In this document: positions 33,302 to 42,177 of the stretch, piece after piece
Layout: each line of letters starts with the position of its first letter
Numbering within the stretch: the stretch's first letter is position 1
From: Xenophilus sp. L33
GTDB taxonomy: Bacteria > Pseudomonadota > Gammaproteobacteria > Burkholderiales > Burkholderiaceae_C
Direction of reading: 5' to 3'
DNA: 64,000 nucleotides
Assembly: GCF_009765735.1 (NCBI RefSeq)
Contig: NZ_LMUW01000036.1
Coordinates: 62,001-126,000 of the forward strand
Notes under the pieces: model-generated
What the model was told of the DNA's origin: nothing
Seen by the model: the letters and a program-made list of their open reading frames with translations, nothing else
The model's database searches: none
Made by a program: the position numbers and the translations under genes

Positions 33302-33958
33302 TCAGTGCTTCGTATGGCCCAGGATGCCGTCGAAGACGACGTCGACGATCTGCCGCGACAGGTCCTGCAGCGAGCCGCGCTGCGGGTTGTACCACTCGAC
33401 CGTCCAGTTCAGCGCGCCGATCAGGAAGAGCCGGATGACGGTCGTGTTGACGTCCTGGCGAAGCTCGCCGGCCTCGCGCGCCGATTCGAGCATGCGGTCC
33501 CAGTAGTCGGCATAGACGCGGCGCACGATGCGGTGGCGGCTCTTGGCGGTGGCCGGGATCTGCCCGTAGATGCGGATGTTGGCCGAGGTGAAGTCGCCGT
33601 AGTGCAGCATGCCCCAGAGGTGCGCCGTGATGCCGGCGGCGATCTTGTCGCGCCAGCTGGCATCGGCCGGCAAGGCCTCGACCCGCTGGCGGACCGCGTC
33701 GGTCACGTTGAGCATCCCCTTGTCGAGCACCTCGCCGAGAATGACTTCCTTCGATTCGAAGTGGTAGTAGATGCTGCCGGCCTTGACGCCGGCGGCATCG
33801 GCGACCTGGCGCAAGGTGGTGGCGGCGTAGCCCTGGTGGCGAAAGAGGCGTGCGGCCTCGAGCAGCACGCGGTCGCGCGTGTCCGGCTCGGTGGCGGCGG
33901 GAGGTGCGGGTGCCGGCTCGGGCGCGGAGGCCTTGGCGGCGACGGGCTTCTTGGGCAT
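33302..33958 (-). CDS. TetR-family regulator of the acyl-CoA cluster
   Basis: 218 residues. After a basic, Ala/Pro-rich head (MPKKPVAAKASAPEPAPAPP) comes the TetR helix-turn-helix (RLFRHQGYAATTLRQVADAA, VKAGSIYYHFESKEVIL; about 38-85) and a ligand-binding domain with conserved YFE-like segments. It sits in the middle of the cluster, and its own upstream region holds a GTTAGG-N12-CCTAAC dyad. The same pentamer recurs at the other control regions of the cluster, so it is the natural candidate repressor. Ligand probably an acyl-CoA. Confidence 0.9.
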   Translation of the reverse strand: MPKKPVAAKASAPEPAPAPPAATEPDTRDRVLLEAARLFRHQGYAATTLRQVADAAGVKAGSIYYHFESKEVILGEVLDKGMLNVTDAVRQRVEALPADASWRDKIAAGITAHLWGMLHYGDFTSANIRIYGQIPATAKSRHRIVRRVYADYWDRMLESAREAGELRQDVNTTVIRLFLIGALNWTVEWYNPQRGSLQDLSRQIVDVVFDGILGHTKH

Positions 33959-33965
33959 GTCGGTT

Positions 33966-33993
33966 GTTAGTTAGGTTCGCGAACGATCCTAAC
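33966..33993 (-). promoter_or_regulatory. Candidate TetR operator upstream of tetR
   Basis: GTTAG (33966-33970) immediately followed by GTTAGG (33970-33975) and, after 12 bases, CCTAAC (33988-33993); the centre contains the palindrome GTTCGCGAAC. It lies 8-35 bases upstream of the tetR start codon, so it fits self-repression. The minus-strand core CTAACTAACA is identical to ten bases in the operator at 34869-34886. Confidence 0.6.
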
Positions 33994-34026
33994 AAAACGC
34001 CCATGCCGGGCGGCCCGCATCCGCCT

Positions 34027-34830
34027 TCAGAGCTGCGCGGACGGGAAGACGGGCGGCCGCTTCTCGCGCACCGAGGCGATGCCTTCGCGCACGTCCTCGC
34101 CGAGGAAGCAGAGCATCTCCATGGCCAGCGAACCCTCGAACACCGGCCGCGCCATGTGCATCCAGCCGTTGAGCGAGCGCTTGGTGAGGCGGATCGCCTG
34201 CTGGCTGCCGGCGGCCAGCTTGTTGGCCACCGCCATCGCCTTGTCCAGCAGTTCGGCGCGCGGCACGCACAGGCTGACCAGGCCGATCCGCTCGGCCTCC
34301 TTGCCGCTCACGAAGTCGGCCGTCAGCAGGTAGTACTTGGCCTTGGCCATGCCGCACAGCAGCGGCCAGCAGATGGCCGCATGGTCGCCGGCGGCGACGC
34401 CGATCTTGACGTGGCCGTCGGTGACCTTCGCCTCCTCCGCCATGATGCTGATGTCGGCCAGGAAGGCCACCGCCAGGCCGGCGCCGACGGCCACGCCGTT
34501 GATCGCCGAGATGATCGGCTTCTCGCAGGCCATCATGCTGTAGACCACCTCCGAAGCCTCGCTCATCGTGTTGGCGACCTCCTTCGGGTTGCCGATCATG
34601 TTCTCGACCCAGGCCAGGTCGCCGCCGGCCGAGAAGGCCTGGTCGCCGGCGCCGGTGATGACCGCGACCTTGGTCTTCGGGTCGTCGTTGACCACGCCCC
34701 AGACCTTGGTGAGTTCCCAGTGCAGCCGGGCGTTGGTGGCGTTCATCACCTCGGGCCGGTTGATGGTGATCAGCAGCACGCCATCGGGCTTCGGTTCGAA
34801 GCGCAGGAACTGGAAGTCGGGGTAGTCCAT
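34027..34830 (-). CDS. Crotonase-family (enoyl-CoA hydratase/isomerase) protein, atypical active site
   Basis: 267 residues of crotonase fold; oxyanion-hole segments [15 protein letters not shown] and [15 protein letters not shown]. Both hydratase glutamates are missing: the first is A120 (GAGLAV) and the second H140 ([15 protein letters not shown]). Members with the DGH-KIG-AAGDH pattern form an uncharacterised subgroup, so simple enoyl-CoA hydration is doubtful; an isomerase, decarboxylase or hydrolase is possible. Leftward, divergent from the carboxylase genes, sharing the CTAAC operator at 34869-34886. Confidence 0.85.
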   Translation of the reverse strand: MDYPDFQFLRFEPKPDGVLLITINRPEVMNATNARLHWELTKVWGVVNDDPKTKVAVITGAGDQAFSAGGDLAWVENMIGNPKEVANTMSEASEVVYSMMACEKPIISAINGVAVGAGLAVAFLADISIMAEEAKVTDGHVKIGVAAGDHAAICWPLLCGMAKAKYYLLTADFVSGKEAERIGLVSLCVPRAELLDKAMAVANKLAAGSQQAIRLTKRSLNGWMHMARPVFEGSLAMEMLCFLGEDVREGIASVREKRPPVFPSAQL

Positions 34831-34868
34831 GGTCGGGATCTCCTGGTAGGTTCGACGAATCGGAATGT

Positions 34869-34898
34869 CTAACTAACACCTGTTAGAGGAACTATACT
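34869..34898 (+). promoter_or_regulatory. Carboxylase promoter with TetR-type operator
   Basis: CTAACTAAC (34869-34877) and GTTAG (34882-34886) form the dyad CTAAC-acct-GTTAG. Seven bases on is a near-consensus -10 TATACT (34893-34898) reading toward the carboxylase beta gene at 34930. An operator placed between -35 and -10 would block RNA polymerase. The dyad also lies in the leader side of the divergent crotonase gene. Confidence 0.65.
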
Positions 34899-34929
34899 AT
34901 TTCCCGCCCTTCGCGATGCCGGCCGCCCC

Positions 34930-36537
34930 ATGACACTCCTCTCCTCCAGCGTCTCCCCCGCCGACGAGCAGTTCCGCCTGAACCGCGACAGCTACGAAGC
35001 GTTGATCGCCGACCTGCACCGGCGGCGCGAACTGGCCTTCGCGGGCGGGCCGCCCAAGGCGCGCGAGAAGCACGTGGCGCGCGGCAAGATCCTGCCGCGC
35101 GACCGGGTCGAGGTGCTGCTCGATCCGGGTTCGCCCTTCCTCGAACTCGCGACGCTGGCCGGCGAAGGGCTCTACGAGGGCGTGCCGCCGGGCGCCAGCA
35201 TCATCACCGGCATCGGCTTGGTCCACGGCCGGGCCTGCATGATCATCGCCAACGACGCGACGGTCAAAGGCGGCACCTACTACGGCATGACCTGCCGCAA
35301 GCACGTGCGGGCCCAGCAAGTCGCCTGGCGGCACCGGCTGCCCTGCATCACGCTGGTCGACAGCGGCGGCGCCTTCCTGCCAGACATGGCGCACATCTTT
35401 CCGGACGCCGGGCAGTTCGGCAGCATCTTCGACAACCAGGTGCGCATGTCGGCCGCCGGCATCCCGCAGATCGCGGTCGTGATGGGCGCCTGCACCGCCG
35501 GCGGCGCCTACATCCCGGCGCTGTGCGACGAGGTGGTGATCGTCAAGGAACAGGGCTACATGTACCTGGGCGGCCCCGAGCTGACCTTCGCGGCCACCGG
35601 CGAGACGGTCGATGCCGAGTCGCTCGGCGGCGCCCGCATGCACAGCAGCGTCAGCGGCGTGACCGACCACCTGGCCGAGGACGACCGCCATGCGCTGGCG
35701 ATCACCCGCGAGATCGTGCGCGACATCGGCGAGGCGCCCCGGCCGCGCTGGACGCGCCAGCCGAGCCTGCCGCCGCGCTTCGACCCGCGCGAGATCCACG
35801 GCATCGTCAGCCGCGATGCCCGCATACCCACCGACACGCGCGAGATCCTGGCCCGCTTCGTCGACGACAGCCGCTTCCAGGAATTCAAGCCGGCCTACGG
35901 CGACACGCTGCTCACCGGCTTCGCGCGCCTGCACGGCCACGAGGTCGGCATCCTGGCCAACCAGGGCGTGCTGTTCCCGGACAGCGCGCTCAAGGCCGCG
36001 CACTTCATCGACCTGTGCTGCCAGCGCGACATTCCGCTGGTCTTCATGGCCGACGTCACCGGCTTCATGGTCGGGCGCAGCGCCGAGCAAGCCGGCATCG
36101 CCAAGGCCGGCGCCAAGATGATCACCGCGATGGCCTCGGCCAACGTGCCCAAGTACACGATCCTCATCGGCGCCTCCTACGGCGCCGGCTACCTGGCGAT
36201 GTGCGGGCGGCCCTTCAACCCGACCGCGATGTTCGCCTGGCCGAACGCCCGCGCGGCGATCATGGGCCCCGAACAGGCGGCCACCGTCATGGCGCTGGTG
36301 CGCAGGCAGATCCTCAAGGCCGAAGGCGCCGACTGGACCGCCGAGCAGGAAGAAGCCTTCAAGGCGCCGGTGCGCAAGATCTACGAGGACTTCCAGCCGG
36401 CCACCAACTTCTCCTCGAACCTGTGGGTCGACGGCATCCTCGATCCGGTCGAGACCCGCGACGCGCTCGGGCTGCTGCTCGACCTCGCCTCGCGCACGCC
36501 GGCCGAGCCCACCACCTTCGGCGTCTTCCGCTTCTAG
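34930..36537 (+). CDS. Acyl-CoA carboxylase beta (carboxyltransferase) subunit
   Basis: 535 residues, the size of methylcrotonyl-CoA and geranyl-CoA carboxylase beta subunits. N-domain ARGKILPRDRVEVLLDPGSPF and the oxyanion/biotin motif VDSGGAFLPDMAHIFPD; C-domain CTAGGAYIPAL followed by MYLGGPELTFAATGE, then FMVGRSAEQAGIAKAGAKMI and SYGAGYLAMCGR. It moves the carboxyl group from biotin onto the gamma carbon of an unsaturated acyl-CoA (MCC/GCC type) or the alpha carbon (propionyl type); the GGAFLPDM context resembles MCC/GCC. Encoded 12 bases before the alpha subunit. Confidence 0.9.
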   Translation: MTLLSSSVSPADEQFRLNRDSYEALIADLHRRRELAFAGGPPKAREKHVARGKILPRDRVEVLLDPGSPFLELATLAGEGLYEGVPPGASIITGIGLVHGRACMIIANDATVKGGTYYGMTCRKHVRAQQVAWRHRLPCITLVDSGGAFLPDMAHIFPDAGQFGSIFDNQVRMSAAGIPQIAVVMGACTAGGAYIPALCDEVVIVKEQGYMYLGGPELTFAATGETVDAESLGGARMHSSVSGVTDHLAEDDRHALAITREIVRDIGEAPRPRWTRQPSLPPRFDPREIHGIVSRDARIPTDTREILARFVDDSRFQEFKPAYGDTLLTGFARLHGHEVGILANQGVLFPDSALKAAHFIDLCCQRDIPLVFMADVTGFMVGRSAEQAGIAKAGAKMITAMASANVPKYTILIGASYGAGYLAMCGRPFNPTAMFAWPNARAAIMGPEQAATVMALVRRQILKAEGADWTAEQEEAFKAPVRKIYEDFQPATNFSSNLWVDGILDPVETRDALGLLLDLASRTPAEPTTFGVFRF

Positions 36538-36549
36538 AGGGCCGCACCC

Positions 36550-38553
36550 ATGTCCATCCGCAAAGTGCTGATCGCCAACCGCGGCGAGATCGCCTGCCGC
36601 ATCGCCCGCACCTGCCGCCGGCTCGGGCTGCAGGTGGCGACTGTCCATTCCACCGTCGACCGCGACGCGCGCCACGTGCGCGAGATCGGCGAGTCGATCG
36701 AGGTCGGCGGTGCCGCCGCGGCCGACAGCTACCTGGACATCGCGGCGATCGTCGCCGCGGCACGTGCGGTCGGCGCCGACGCGGTGCATCCCGGCTACGG
36801 CTTCCTGTCGGAGAACGCGGACTTCGTGCGCGCGCTCGACGCCGCCGGCCTGTGCTTCATCGGGCCCACGGCCGAAACCATCGAACGCCTGGGCGGCAAG
36901 GCGCGGGCCAAGGCCGAGGCGGCGCGCATCGGCGTGCCGGTGATCGCCGGCAGTGCGGGCGGCGTGAACGACCCCGAGGCGATCGAGCGCACGCTGCGGC
37001 AGATGCAACTGCCGATGCTCCTGAAAGCGGTCGCCGGCGGCGGTGGCCGCGGCATGGCGGTGATCGACACGCTCGACGGCGTGGCGGCACGCATCGAAGG
37101 CGCGATGCGCGAGGCGCGCCAGTCCTTCGGCAACGGCGAGCTGATCGTCGAGCGCTACCTGCCCAAGGTGCGGCATCTGGAAGTGCAGGTCGCGGGCGAC
37201 GGCCAGGGCCGCGCGATCCATCTGTACGAGCGCGAATGCACCCTGCAGCGCCGGCACCAGAAGCTGATCGAGGAAGCGCCTTCGTCGGGCCTCTCGCCGA
37301 CCTTGCGCCAGGCTCTGCTCGACGATGCGGTGCGGATCGCCGAGGCGGTGCATTACCGCGGGCTCGGCACGGTCGAGTTCGTGGTCGCGGGCGACAGCCA
37401 CTACTTCCTCGAAGTGAACCCGCGCCTGCAGGTCGAGCATCCGGTGACAGAAGCGGTCGCCGGCCTCGACCTGGTGCAGTTGCAGCTGGAGATCGCCGAC
37501 AGCGGCCGCCTGCCGCTCACGCAATCGCAGGTGCGATGCGACGGCCATGCCTTCGAGGCACGGCTGTGCGCCGAGGATGTCGACGCCGGCTTCCTGCCCG
37601 CGACCGGCCGCGTGCAGCGGGTCGCCTTCTCGCGCGCCGCGGCGCGCATCGAATCCGGCGTCGAGAGTGGCGATGCCATCTCGCCCTGGTACGACTCGAT
37701 GATCGCCAAGCTGATCACCCACGCGGACGACCGCGACGCCGCGCGGCGCGCGCTGGTCGGCGCGCTGCGCGACAGCACGGTGCTCGGCCTCGCGACCAAC
37801 CTGCACTTCCTGCAGGAGCTGCTCGAATGGCCGGAGACGCGCGACGGCAGCTTCCACACGCGGCTGATCGACGAGCGCGTCGCGCAGCGCGCGAACACCG
37901 CGGAGCCGCCGCCCGACGCGCACCTGCTGGCCGCGGCGCTGCATTGGCTCGCGCAAAGGCGCAGCGAAGCGCCGGACCTCGGCTGCTGGACCTCGCACGA
38001 CGGCTTCACCGGCTGGAGGCTGGGCGGCGCGGCGGCGCGGCCGGCGCCGCAACCGGCGCTGGTGCTGCGCGCCGATGGCGGCGAATGGCCGATCCGCTAT
38101 GCGCGGCCGGAGGCCTCCGGCAGCTGCGCGATCGCCATCGGCGACCGCGCCGCCGAAGGCCGACTGCAGCCCATCGGCAATGGCCGCCACCTGTTGCATG
38201 CCGGCGCACGCACCCTGGAAGTCATGCTGCACGGCGACGCCACGAAGGTCGAGGTCGCGAGCGCGCTCGGCAGCCATGTCTTCGATGCCGCCCCCTTCCT
38301 CGGCGGCGCGGCCGGCACCGCGGCCGCCGACGGTCAGCTCGGCGCGCCGATGATGGGCAAGGTGGTCGCGGTGCGGGTCGCTTCGGGCGACGCGGTCACG
38401 GCCGGCCAGTCGCTGGTCGTGCTCGAGTCGATGAAGATGGAACTGCACGTCGCCGCGCCCTTCGACGGCCGGGTGGCCCACGTGCGCTGCCAGGTCGGGC
38501 AGATGGTCGAACGGCACCAGGTGCTGGTCGCGGTCTCGGCCGCCGCAGCCTGA
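36550..38553 (+). CDS. Acyl-CoA carboxylase alpha subunit (biotin carboxylase + BCCP)
   Basis: 667 residues. Residues 1-450 are biotin carboxylase: LIANRGEIACRIARTCRRLG, HPGYGFLSENADF, the ATP-grasp loop KAVAGGGGRGM, the EVNPRLQVEHPVTE catalytic motif. A linker domain follows (about 450-590), and a C-terminal biotinyl domain ends in VVLESMKMELHVAAP with the biotin lysine at K629. This is the MCC/GCC/PCC alpha layout. It pairs with the beta subunit just upstream. The absence of a nearby acyl-CoA dehydrogenase or HMG-CoA lyase argues against an ordinary leucine (liu) operon. Confidence 0.92.
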   Translation: MSIRKVLIANRGEIACRIARTCRRLGLQVATVHSTVDRDARHVREIGESIEVGGAAAADSYLDIAAIVAAARAVGADAVHPGYGFLSENADFVRALDAAGLCFIGPTAETIERLGGKARAKAEAARIGVPVIAGSAGGVNDPEAIERTLRQMQLPMLLKAVAGGGGRGMAVIDTLDGVAARIEGAMREARQSFGNGELIVERYLPKVRHLEVQVAGDGQGRAIHLYERECTLQRRHQKLIEEAPSSGLSPTLRQALLDDAVRIAEAVHYRGLGTVEFVVAGDSHYFLEVNPRLQVEHPVTEAVAGLDLVQLQLEIADSGRLPLTQSQVRCDGHAFEARLCAEDVDAGFLPATGRVQRVAFSRAAARIESGVESGDAISPWYDSMIAKLITHADDRDAARRALVGALRDSTVLGLATNLHFLQELLEWPETRDGSFHTRLIDERVAQRANTAEPPPDAHLLAAALHWLAQRRSEAPDLGCWTSHDGFTGWRLGGAAARPAPQPALVLRADGGEWPIRYARPEASGSCAIAIGDRAAEGRLQPIGNGRHLLHAGARTLEVMLHGDATKVEVASALGSHVFDAAPFLGGAAGTAAADGQLGAPMMGKVVAVRVASGDAVTAGQSLVVLESMKMELHVAAPFDGRVAHVRCQVGQMVERHQVLVAVSAAAA

Positions 38554-38557
38554 GCGC

Positions 38558-39319
38558 TCAGCGCCCTTTCCACTCCGGCTTGCGTTTCTCGCGGAAGGAA
38601 CGCGGGCCTTCGAGCGCGTCCTCGCTCAGGTAGACCGAATCGAAGGCGCGGGTCGATGCGCGCAGCGCGGCGCTCCGGCCCATCTCGGTCGAGAGCCGCA
38701 CCATTTCCTTCGCCGCGCGGACGGTCAATGGCGCGTTGGCCATGATGCGCGTCGCCAATGCCTTCGCCTCGGCCAGCGCCTGGCCGTCGGCCGCCAGCTT
38801 GTTGACGTAGCCGAGCTCGTAGGCGCGCTGCGCGGTCAGCGGCTCGCCGGTGAGCGCCAGTTCCATCACGATGCGCTGCGGCAGCATGTGGATGAGCGGC
38901 GAGGCCCACGGCATGCCGCGGCCGACCTTGGCCTCGGTGATGGCGAAGCGCGCGCTGGCGTCGGCCACGCACAGGTCGCACATCTGCGCCAGCAGGAAGC
39001 CGCCGGCATAGGCGGTGCCCTGCACCGCGGCGATCACCGGCTTGCTCGCCTCGATCGTGTCGCCGAGCACCGGCATGAAGCCCGGCGGCGGAATGCGCAG
39101 CTGCGTCTCGGCGGCCTCCTTCAGGTCCATGCCGGCGCAGAAATGATCGCCCGCGCCGGTGAGGATCGCCACCTGCGCCGCGGGATCGGCCTCGAAGCGC
39201 CGCCAGACCTCGAAGAAGCCTTCGCGCACCGCGCGATTCAACGCATTGCGCCGCTCGGGCCGGTCGATCGTGACGACCGCGATGCCGTCGGCGACCTCGT
39301 AGCGCAGTTCGTCGGTCAT
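38558..39319 (-). CDS. Crotonase-family enoyl-CoA hydratase/isomerase
   Basis: 253 residues. Oxyanion segments GDHFCAGMDLKEAAE and AVQGTAYAGGFLLAQMCD. At the two catalytic glutamate positions the first is leucine (GGFLLA) and the second is kept (AITEAKVGRGMPWA, E in ITEA). One-glutamate crotonases include isomerases, AtuE-type and carnitine-racemase-like proteins. It follows the orphan binding-protein gene by 16 bases in the same leftward operon, and converges on the carboxylase alpha gene four bases away. Confidence 0.87.
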   Translation of the reverse strand: MTDELRYEVADGIAVVTIDRPERRNALNRAVREGFFEVWRRFEADPAAQVAILTGAGDHFCAGMDLKEAAETQLRIPPPGFMPVLGDTIEASKPVIAAVQGTAYAGGFLLAQMCDLCVADASARFAITEAKVGRGMPWASPLIHMLPQRIVMELALTGEPLTAQRAYELGYVNKLAADGQALAEAKALATRIMANAPLTVRAAKEMVRLSTEMGRSAALRASTRAFDSVYLSEDALEGPRSFREKRKPEWKGR

Positions 39320-39335
39320 GCGCGGGCTCGTCGCT

Positions 39336-40538
39336 TCAATGCCAGCTGGCGCACTTCGACTCGGCCTTGGTGGTGAAGACCGAGTCGCCCGGGATGCGCG
39401 CGACCTGCTTGTAGTAGTCCCACGGGTATTTCGATTCCGACGGCGCCTTCACCTGGCGCAGGAACAGGTCGCTGACCATGCGGCCGTCGCCGCGGATCAC
39501 GCCGTGGTCGGTCACCATGTCCTTGATCGGCGTGGCCTTCATCGCCGCGATCACCTTGTCGGCGTCGTCGGTGCCGGTGGCCTTCACCGCCGCCAGGTAG
39601 TGCGCCGTGGCCGAATAGGCGTCGGCCTGGATGCTGTTGGGCATCTTCTTCATGCGGTCGAAGTAGCGCTTGGCCCAGGTGCGCGAGGCCGGGCTCTGGT
39701 CCCAGTACCAGCTGTCGGTGAGGAACATGCCCTGCGTCTGCTCCAGCCCCAGCGAATGCACGTCGTTGACGAACAGGATCAGTCCGGCGAGCTGCATCGT
39801 CTTGGTGACGCCGAATTCGCGCGCCGCCTTGATCGCGTTGATCGTGTCGCCGCCGGCATTGGCCAGCCCCAGGATCTGCGCCTTGCTCGACTGCGCCTGC
39901 ACCAGGAAGGACGAGAAGTCGGACGCGTTGATCGGATGCTTCACGCTGCCGAGCACCGTGCCGCCGTCGGCCTTCACCACCGCCGCGGTGTCGGCTTCGA
40001 GCGACTGGCCGAAGGCGTAGTCGGCCGTCAGGAAGAACCAGGTCTTGCCGCCGTTCTTGACCACCGCCGAGCCGGTGCTGCGCGCCAGCGCGACGGTGTC
40101 GATGCCGTAGTGGATCGTGTAGGGGTTGCACTCCTCGTTGGTGAGTCGCGCGGTGCCGGTGCTGACCACCAGGAGCGGCTTCTTCTTGTCGGCCGCGATC
40201 TGCGCCATGGCCAGCGCGGCGCTCGAATTGGTGCCGGCGACCAGCAGGTCGACGCCGTTCTGGTCGATCCATTCGCGTGATTTGCTGGCCGCGATGTCGG
40301 CCTTGTTCTGGTAGTCGGAGGAGACCATCTCGATCTTCTTGCCGTTGACCTGGCCGCCGGCGTCCTCGATCGCCATCTTCACGCCCTCGATCACGCCCTG
40401 GCCGGTGATGTCGGCATAGAGGCTGCTCAGGTCCGCCACCACGCCGATCTTGACGACGTCGCCCGAGATCTGAGCCTGGCTGGACGATGCGGCCAGGCAG
40501 GTGGCCAGCGTCGCCGCTGCCGCGATCATGGTTTTCAT
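39336..40538 (-). CDS. Periplasmic binding protein of the branched-chain amino acid (Liv) type
   Basis: 400 residues from the ATG at 40538. Signal peptide MKTMIAAAATLATCLAASSS with cleavage after QAQ, mature start ISGDVVKIGVVADLSSLYAD (Peripla_BP_6 fold). GWEWIDQNGVDLL-like SREWIDQNGVDLLVAGTNSS and the later FLTADYAFGQSLEADT are standard for LivJ/LivK and aromatic-acid-binding relatives. No permease or ATPase genes lie beside it, so it is an orphan serving a transporter encoded elsewhere or the Liv system at 58981-63558. Promoter and CTAAC element at 40592-40627. Confidence 0.9.
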   Translation of the reverse strand: MKTMIAAAATLATCLAASSSQAQISGDVVKIGVVADLSSLYADITGQGVIEGVKMAIEDAGGQVNGKKIEMVSSDYQNKADIAASKSREWIDQNGVDLLVAGTNSSAALAMAQIAADKKKPLLVVSTGTARLTNEECNPYTIHYGIDTVALARSTGSAVVKNGGKTWFFLTADYAFGQSLEADTAAVVKADGGTVLGSVKHPINASDFSSFLVQAQSSKAQILGLANAGGDTINAIKAAREFGVTKTMQLAGLILFVNDVHSLGLEQTQGMFLTDSWYWDQSPASRTWAKRYFDRMKKMPNSIQADAYSATAHYLAAVKATGTDDADKVIAAMKATPIKDMVTDHGVIRGDGRMVSDLFLRQVKAPSESKYPWDYYKQVARIPGDSVFTTKAESKCASWH

Positions 40539-40591
40539 GGTGTTCCTTCGGTGTTCCACATGGGAGAGTGAAGAGGGGAATGCGCGGGCGG

Positions 40592-40627
40592 AGCGTAGAA
40601 TCAGCCGGTTTCTCTGTCAATCGTTAG
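40592..40627 (-). promoter_or_regulatory. Promoter with CTAAC element for the binding-protein operon
   Basis: On the minus strand a consensus -35 TTGACA (40620-40615), a 17-base spacer and TACGCT (40597-40592) point toward the binding-protein gene. CTAAC (40627-40623) sits directly upstream of the -35, in the context CTAACGATTG that matches nine of ten bases of the site at 42982-42986. The same element is 12 bases before the divergent ligase start (40639). Confidence 0.6.
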
Positions 40628-40638
40628 GTAGACTGATC

Positions 40639-42177
40639 ATGGAAAACGAGCATGCGGGCACGGGCGGCGTATTTCATTTCTCGATCGGCGACCTGCTGGC
40701 CAAGCATGCGGTCATCCGCCCGGAGGCACCGGCGCTGCAGATGGGCGAGCGCTGCGTCGATTACCGCGGCCTCGACCGGCGGGTCAACCGGCTGGCCAAT
40801 GCCCTGCGATCGCTCGGCGTGCGCCACGGCGATCGCGTGGCGATCCTGTCGGAGAACTGCATTGCCTACATCGAGCTGGAACTGGCCGCCGCGCGGCTCG
40901 GCGCTGTGGTGCCCTGTCTCAACTGGCGCCTGACCGCGCCGGAACTGCGGCACTCCATCCGCCTGACCTCGCCGCGCGTGCTGCTGGTCTCCGAGCGCTT
41001 CGAGCCCGCGCTGGGCGGCGTCGACCACCGCGTGCCGCTGACCCTGCAGATCGAGCGCGACTACGAGGCGCTGCTGGCCGGTGCGGACGAGACGCCGCCC
41101 GACGCGCTGGTGGCCGCCGAGGACCCGCTGGTCATCCTCTACACCAGCGGCACCACCGGCCTGCCCAAGGGCGCGGTGATCAGCCATCGCGCGATGGCGG
41201 CGCGGGCAATGTGCTTCGCGGCCGACTTCCAGGTCGACGCCGGTCACACCTACGTCGCCTGGTCGCCGCTCTTCCACATGGCCGCCACCGACTTCAGCCT
41301 CGCGACCCTGCAGATCGGCGGCAAGGTGCTGCTGCACGACGGGCTCGACGCCGACCGCTTGTGCCAGGCGCTGGAAGAGGAGCGCATCGCCTGGCTGATC
41401 GCGATGCCCGGCATGGTCGACGTGCTGATCGACGCGCTCAGGCGCAACCGCACCCGCGTGCGTTCCTGCGGCGTGGTCGGCGCCATGGCCGACCTGGTGC
41501 CGCGCCAGCAGATCGCCGAGCTGACCGCGCTGCTCGGCGCGCCCTACCTCAACAGCTTCGGCTCGACCGAGACCGGGCTGGCGCCGGCCTCAGGCGCGCT
41601 GCTGCCGGCCGGCGAGTTGCCGGCGTGCCTGGCCAAGCGCGAGTCGAGCTTCTGCAGCATCCGGCTGGTCGACGACCAGGACCGCGAGGTGCCCGACGGC
41701 ATGCCCGGCGAGATCGCGGTGCGCGGCCCGACGCTCTTCTCCGGCTACTGGCAGGCGCCGGAGACCAACGCGGTCGACTTCCGCGGCGGCTGGTTCCACA
41801 TGGGCGACGTCTTCGTGCGGCAGCCGGACGGCAGCCTGGTCTTCGTCGATCGCGCCAAGTACCTGATCAAGTCGGGCGGCGAGAACATCTACCCGGCCGA
41901 GATCGAGCGCGTGCTGCTGGCCCATGCGGACATCGCCGATGCCGCGGTGGTGCGGCGCAAGGACGAGCGCTGGGGCGAGGTGCCGGTGGCCTTCATCGCG
42001 CTGAAGGACGCGGCGGCGGCGGCGCCGGCGGACATCGCGGCCCACTGCCGCGAGCAGCTGGCCGGCTACAAGGTGCCGAAGGATTTCCGCATCGTCGAGC
42101 TGGCCGCCTTCCCGCGCAGCAGCACCGGCAAGATCCAGCGCCACGAGATCGAGCGGCTCTGGCTGCCGCTCACTTGA
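40639..42177 (+). CDS. AMP-dependent acyl/aryl-CoA ligase
   Basis: 512 residues from the ATG at 40639. ANL-superfamily ligase: P-loop ILYTSGTTGLPKGAVISH, adenine region YLNSFGSTETGLAP, hinge HMGDVFVRQPDGSLVFVDRA, and catalytic lysine near the end, SSTGKIQRHEI. Length and motifs fit a medium-chain, aromatic or other hydrophobic acid-CoA ligase rather than an acetate one. It should activate the imported acid of this cluster. Divergent from the binding-protein operon and overlapping the convergent crotonase gene by eight bases. Confidence 0.9.
   Translation: MENEHAGTGGVFHFSIGDLLAKHAVIRPEAPALQMGERCVDYRGLDRRVNRLANALRSLGVRHGDRVAILSENCIAYIELELAAARLGAVVPCLNWRLTAPELRHSIRLTSPRVLLVSERFEPALGGVDHRVPLTLQIERDYEALLAGADETPPDALVAAEDPLVILYTSGTTGLPKGAVISHRAMAARAMCFAADFQVDAGHTYVAWSPLFHMAATDFSLATLQIGGKVLLHDGLDADRLCQALEEERIAWLIAMPGMVDVLIDALRRNRTRVRSCGVVGAMADLVPRQQIAELTALLGAPYLNSFGSTETGLAPASGALLPAGELPACLAKRESSFCSIRLVDDQDREVPDGMPGEIAVRGPTLFSGYWQAPETNAVDFRGGWFHMGDVFVRQPDGSLVFVDRAKYLIKSGGENIYPAEIERVLLAHADIADAAVVRRKDERWGEVPVAFIALKDAAAAAPADIAAHCREQLAGYKVPKDFRIVELAAFPRSSTGKIQRHEIERLWLPLT

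Noticed and set aside
34897..38517. A 1206-codon minus-strand frame opposite the carboxylase genes
   Set aside because: Entirely antisense to two unmistakable carboxylase subunits and without any recognisable motif.
36550..38553. Reading the carboxylase genes as an ordinary leucine-degradation (liu) operon
   Set aside because: No isovaleryl-CoA dehydrogenase, HMG-CoA lyase or MerR-type LiuR gene is present in the cluster; kept only as an alternative for substrate class.
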